Assembly (NCBI GenBank): GCA_030625885.1
Contig: DAOUPZ010000013.1
Location: 1 to 64,000 of the forward strand
Source of the DNA: Clostridia bacterium
GTDB lineage: Bacteria; Bacillota; DAOUPZ01
Length of the DNA: 64,000 nt
Direction: 5' to 3'
Shown here: positions 61,231-64,000 of the stretch, in pieces
How positions within the stretch are numbered: position 1 is the first letter of the stretch
Layout: every line of letters begins with the position of its first letter
Notes under the pieces: model-generated
Databases searched by the model: none
Told to the model about the DNA's origin: nothing
What the model saw: only the letters and a program-made list of their open reading frames with translations
Program-made: the position numbers and the translations under genes

Positions 61231-61677
61231 ATGAAGGTTATTTTGTTAGATAAAGTTAAAGGGTTGGGAGAAAAAGATGCGGTTGTTAATGCTTCTGAAG
61301 GCTATGTTCGTAATTTTTTAGTGCCGCGTGGTTTAGCTGTGGAAGCAACACCAGCAGAGATGAAGAAGTTGGACAAGAAAAAAGCGAATGAAGCACACAA
61401 AGAAGAAGAAAATAAGAAAGAAGCACAAGCACTTAAAGCACGTTTGGAAAAAACCATGGTAACGATCAACACAAAGGCGGGAGATGCGGGGCGTCTTTTC
61501 GGTTCAATTACCAATAAAGATATTGCAACCGTATTGAAAAATGAACACGAGATTGTTATTGACAAACGGAAGATTGAGCTGTCTGACACGATTAAGCAAT
61601 TGGGTACTTACGAGGCAGTTGTCAAGGTTTATCCCAATATTGCAGCAAAATTAAGGATTCAAGTGAAAGAGCAGTAG
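61231..61677 (+). CDS. rplI: Ribosomal protein bL9
   Basis: 148 residues, AGGAGGAATACATC before the ATG. N-terminal rRNA-binding domain MKVILLDKVKGLGEKDAVV, then EGYVRNFLVPRGLAVEATP, the long connecting helix (lysine/glutamate-rich, ~45-75) and the C-terminal domain RLFGSITNKDIATVL, DKRKIELSDTIKQLGTYEAVVKVYP. It is 19 bases upstream of lonC and shares its transcript. Confidence 0.97.
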   Translation: MKVILLDKVKGLGEKDAVVNASEGYVRNFLVPRGLAVEATPAEMKKLDKKKANEAHKEEENKKEAQALKARLEKTMVTINTKAGDAGRLFGSITNKDIATVLKNEHEIVIDKRKIELSDTIKQLGTYEAVVKVYPNIAAKLRIQVKEQ

Positions 61678-61696
61678 CAAACTGAAAGGGGATACT

Positions 61697-63616
61697 ATGA
61701 AAAATTTTATCGAGGGCCTATTAAAATTAGACAAATCAGGCCTTAAGGGCAGAATGGCTCCAGACGAGCAAACAAAACGGCAGGTGAATACACTTTTTGG
61801 CATATTATCCGATCTCTATGGTTCTGATAAGCTGATTATGAAAGCAGGCAAATTAGAAGCACTAGATATAATGAAATCGGAGAATATTTGTGAAAAAGTT
61901 TTAGCCTTACAGCGCATTATTTTAGAAAATCCTACCTTAGATGAGGTTCCCAAAATAGAAGATATTCCGAATATCATAGAAGAATTAGAAGATGAAATAG
62001 CGAGTATCATTGCGCGTCGGTCTGTAGAAGATGAATTGGAAAAGCGCATTCATATCCATATGCAGGAGCGCCATGAAGACTATGTCAAAGAGATCAAAAT
62101 GCAGATTCTAAAAGAAGAAAGCGGTCCGGAAAATGCCCATACTTTGAAAAAGTTAGCTCTGCTAGAGAAATTGGGGCGGGTTCAACTTACACCTTCTACC
62201 ATCGATTTGATTCGTCCCAGCAAACTAGAAGAAGTGGTTGGACAGCAAGCAGCCATACAAGCTTTGTTGGCCAAAATTGCTTCGCCTTATCCTCAACATG
62301 TTATTTTATATGGTCCTCCAGGTGTGGGGAAAACCACTGTAGCGCGGTTGGCATTGCAAAAAGCCAAGCGGTTGCCTTATACGCCCTTTAGTAAAGAGGC
62401 AACGTTTATTGAAGCAGATGGAACAACGATGCGGTGGGATCCCCGGGAAATCAGTAATCCCCTTCTTGGTTCTGTTCATGATCCAATTTATCAAGGTGCC
62501 AGGAAGGATCTTGCTGAGGGGGGTATCCCTGAACCTAAAACAGGTATGGTGACAGAGGCACATGGCGGCGTTTTATTTATTGATGAAATTGGTGAATTGG
62601 ATATAATGCTGCAAAATAAGCTGCTTAAAGTTCTGGAAGATAAGCGGGTTCAATTTGAGTCTCCCTATTATGATCCATCAGACCCCAACTTGCCCCAGTA
62701 TGTTAAAAAACTGTTTGAAGAAGGGGCTCCGGCAGATTTTGTGCTGATAGGAGCGACCACTCGTGATCCTTCCGATATTAGCCCGGCAATTCGTTCGCGT
62801 TGTGCGGAAGTGTATTTTGAACCGTTATCCCAAAAACAGGTTGAACAGATTGTCATCCAGGCGGCGCACAAGCTGAAAGTGAAATTGGCAGCGGGTGTTC
62901 CGGAAATCATCAGCCGATATACGATTGAAGGTCGTAAGGCAGTAGGTATTTTAGCAGATGCCTATGGTATGGTGTTGTATCGGAATGAAAAATTGCATCG
63001 TAATGATCAAGTGGTGCGTATTAGTGAAGAAGATGTGATTCAAATAACGCAAACGAGCCGTCTGGTGCCTCATGCCTTTCATAAAGCCCAGGACAGAAAA
63101 GAAATTGGTCATGTATTTGGACTGGGTGTGAGTGGTTATATGGGTTCTGTGATTGAAATAGAAGCGTTAGCGTTTCCGGTAGCAAAGGAGGGGAAAGGGA
63201 CCATCCGTTTTAATGAAACAGCGGGTTCTATGGCTAAAGACTCTGTTTTTAATGCCACTTCATTGATTCGGAAGGTTTCAGGCAAAGACCCGGCGCAATA
63301 TGATATTCATGTGAATGTCATAGGGGGCGGTAATATCGACGGCCCTTCAGCAGGGGGTGCAATTTTTATCGTTCTCCTCAGTGTTATAACAGAAAAACCC
63401 ATTCGTCAGGACATCGCGATGACGGGAGAAATATCCATTCAAGGCAATATTCGTGCTGTGGGTGGGATTGTGGAAAAAATCTATGGTGCTAAACAGGCAG
63501 GCATGAAAAAGGTGTTGATTCCAAAAGAGAATAAAGAAGATGTTCCGGTGGATCTAAAAGGTATTGAAGTCATATTTATTGATCATATTGATGATGTGAT
63601 GCGAGAAGTGTTTTAG
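61697..63616 (+). CDS. lonC: ATP-dependent Lon-family protease LonC
   Basis: 639 residues, GAAAGGGG before the ATG. AAA+ domain with LYGPPGVGKTTVARLAL (Walker A) and GGVLFIDEIGELD (Walker B), sensor region LIGATTRDPSDISPAIRSRCAEV. The Lon-type Ser/Lys dyad lies in NIDGPSAGGAIFIVL and GGIVEKIYGAKQAGMKKVL. There is no classical Lon N-domain; the N-terminal ~170 residues are helical (LDEVPKIEDIPNIIEELEDE), as in the LonC subgroup. The family name is used in genomes of Bacillota; some LonC have reduced ATPase function, but here Walker A and B look intact. Confidence 0.92.
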   Translation: MKNFIEGLLKLDKSGLKGRMAPDEQTKRQVNTLFGILSDLYGSDKLIMKAGKLEALDIMKSENICEKVLALQRIILENPTLDEVPKIEDIPNIIEELEDEIASIIARRSVEDELEKRIHIHMQERHEDYVKEIKMQILKEESGPENAHTLKKLALLEKLGRVQLTPSTIDLIRPSKLEEVVGQQAAIQALLAKIASPYPQHVILYGPPGVGKTTVARLALQKAKRLPYTPFSKEATFIEADGTTMRWDPREISNPLLGSVHDPIYQGARKDLAEGGIPEPKTGMVTEAHGGVLFIDEIGELDIMLQNKLLKVLEDKRVQFESPYYDPSDPNLPQYVKKLFEEGAPADFVLIGATTRDPSDISPAIRSRCAEVYFEPLSQKQVEQIVIQAAHKLKVKLAAGVPEIISRYTIEGRKAVGILADAYGMVLYRNEKLHRNDQVVRISEEDVIQITQTSRLVPHAFHKAQDRKEIGHVFGLGVSGYMGSVIEIEALAFPVAKEGKGTIRFNETAGSMAKDSVFNATSLIRKVSGKDPAQYDIHVNVIGGGNIDGPSAGGAIFIVLLSVITEKPIRQDIAMTGEISIQGNIRAVGGIVEKIYGAKQAGMKKVLIPKENKEDVPVDLKGIEVIFIDHIDDVMREVF

Positions 63617-63637
63617 GAACAGCCTTCGGCTGCTCCG

Positions 63638-63778
63638 GCAGGTAGCAACCAGCAGGTAGCAGGTAGGGAAAGATTATAGTACGAGGAACGAGAAAAGAGC
63701 GCTCCCGATGGAGCGTTTTTTTCCCTACCTGCTACAGCGAGCAAAGCGAGCGTGCTACCTGTCACCTGCTGGCACGCT
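63638..63778. mobile_element. Short element with GCAGGTAG inverted ends, containing a terminator (63700-63722)
   Basis: Left end GCAGGTAGCAACCAGCAGGTAGCAGG, the same as copy A; right end CCTACCTGCTACAGCGAGC ... CTACCTGTCACCTGCTGG. A lonC terminator lies inside: CGCTCC-CGAT-GGAGCG followed by T7. The GCGAGCAAAGCGAGCG module also occurs near copy C (25224). No gene. Confidence 0.55.
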
Positions 63779-63849
63779 TGATATGATTAACCAAATATAT
63801 ATAAATATTATTGATTGTATAGAACATAGAGAGAAAGTGGTGATGCAAC

Positions 63850-64000
63850 GTGCGTGCCATTGTACAGCGGGTAACGAGTGGAAAGGTTTCCGTTGATGGA
63901 GAAACCATTGGAGAGATTGGTAAAGGATTAGTGGTTCTCTTGGGTGTGGGTGAAGGCGATACGGAAGCCGATGTGAAGTATTTAAAGGACAAAACTTGTG
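63850..64000 (+). CDS. dtd: D-aminoacyl-tRNA deacylase, 5' part (cut by window end)
   Basis: The first 50 codons of the DTD family: [48 protein letters not shown]. Start is GTG 63850; an ATG at 63843 is in another frame, and only a weak AAGTGGTG precedes it. DTD hydrolyses D-aminoacyl-tRNA and glycyl-tRNA(Ala) errors. The Ser-Gln-Phe-Thr-Leu active-site motif lies beyond the window. Confidence 0.9.
   Translation, partial: MRAIVQRVTSGKVSVDGETIGEIGKGLVVLLGVGEGDTEADVKYLKDKTC

Noticed and set aside
63843-63896. Small ORF starting ATG 63843 (QRACHCTAG...)
   Set aside because: It is out of frame with the obvious dtd start at GTG 63850 and has no family resemblance.
1-64000. tRNA, rRNA, prophage or integrase genes
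   Set aside because: I looked for cloverleaf ends, rRNA strings and phage or integrase motifs and saw none; a tRNA scan would be needed to be certain.

Overview
The window comes from a low-to-moderate GC, spore-forming anaerobic Bacillota. A Negativicutes/Sporomusaceae-like or clostridial host fits best. The evidence is the gene order rimP-nusA-rnpM-ylxQ-infB, the order DUF951-ychF-rpsF-ssb-rpsR, a MazG-like gene followed by yybS-rplI-lonC-dtd, PolC-type polymerase, a CotF-like coat protein, SLH-domain surface proteins, a tungsten-type aldehyde oxidoreductase and a selenocysteine-containing glycine/sarcosine/betaine reductase subunit. The species is an inference; no rRNA or tRNA gene was seen.

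Layout. 1-7.8 kb: four exported surface proteins (two RCC1-repeat proteins, two with a molybdopterin-oxidoreductase-like fold plus chitobiase-C-like domain, one of them SLH-anchored). Three of them share a C-terminal module of about 120 residues that I cannot name. 7.8-17.2 kb: trmO, a cysteine-rich protein, fba, a 1310-residue subtilase, and a PAS/GGDEF/HD-GYP protein on the minus strand behind a structured terminator leader. 17.5-33.9 kb: housekeeping genes (GT2, mgtC-like, polC, the nusA-infB operon, mscS, ychF, rpsF-ssb-rpsR). 33.9-49.6 kb: an accessory catabolic island, described below. 49.8-63.9 kb: a CPA antiporter with a PII-like partner, a heptad-repeat protein, an AEC permease, ilvE, topB, cotF-like, a diguanylate cyclase on the minus strand, then mazG-like-yybS-rplI-lonC and the start of dtd.

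The island (34.0-49.6 kb) carries an EamA exporter, two tandem GntR/FCD regulators, an M20 amidohydrolase, an aldehyde:ferredoxin oxidoreductase, an SHMT-like PLP enzyme, an M24 hydrolase of the ectoine-hydrolase (DoeA)/creatinase type without a full metal site, an SSS Na+ symporter, a GrdE-type proprotein, a GrdB-type selenoprotein (in-frame UGA at 47047) and an NSS Na+ symporter. Four upstream regions share GTCGAC palindromes (TTGTCGACAA type) next to promoters, three of which have near-identical TTGCYY-17-TATAAT architecture; this suggests one regulon. My reading is a Na+-driven uptake, hydrolysis and reductive fermentation route for a compatible solute or N-substituted amino acid (ectoine, betaine, sarcosine or creatine type). 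The substrate is not settled by sequence. Behind grdB lies a wreckage zone with a minus-strand relic of a different, canonical grdB in which the Sec codon has become TAT, the 3' tail of another grdB copy, and four large palindromes.

Intergenic DNA is unusual throughout. It holds dispersed palindromes of two families (GGGGACATTCC...GTGTGTCCCC, and TGCGCAAAAGTGGGGACAGTCCCC), a MITE-like element bounded by inverted GCAGGTAGCAGGTAGG repeats, and patches of short reiterated words.
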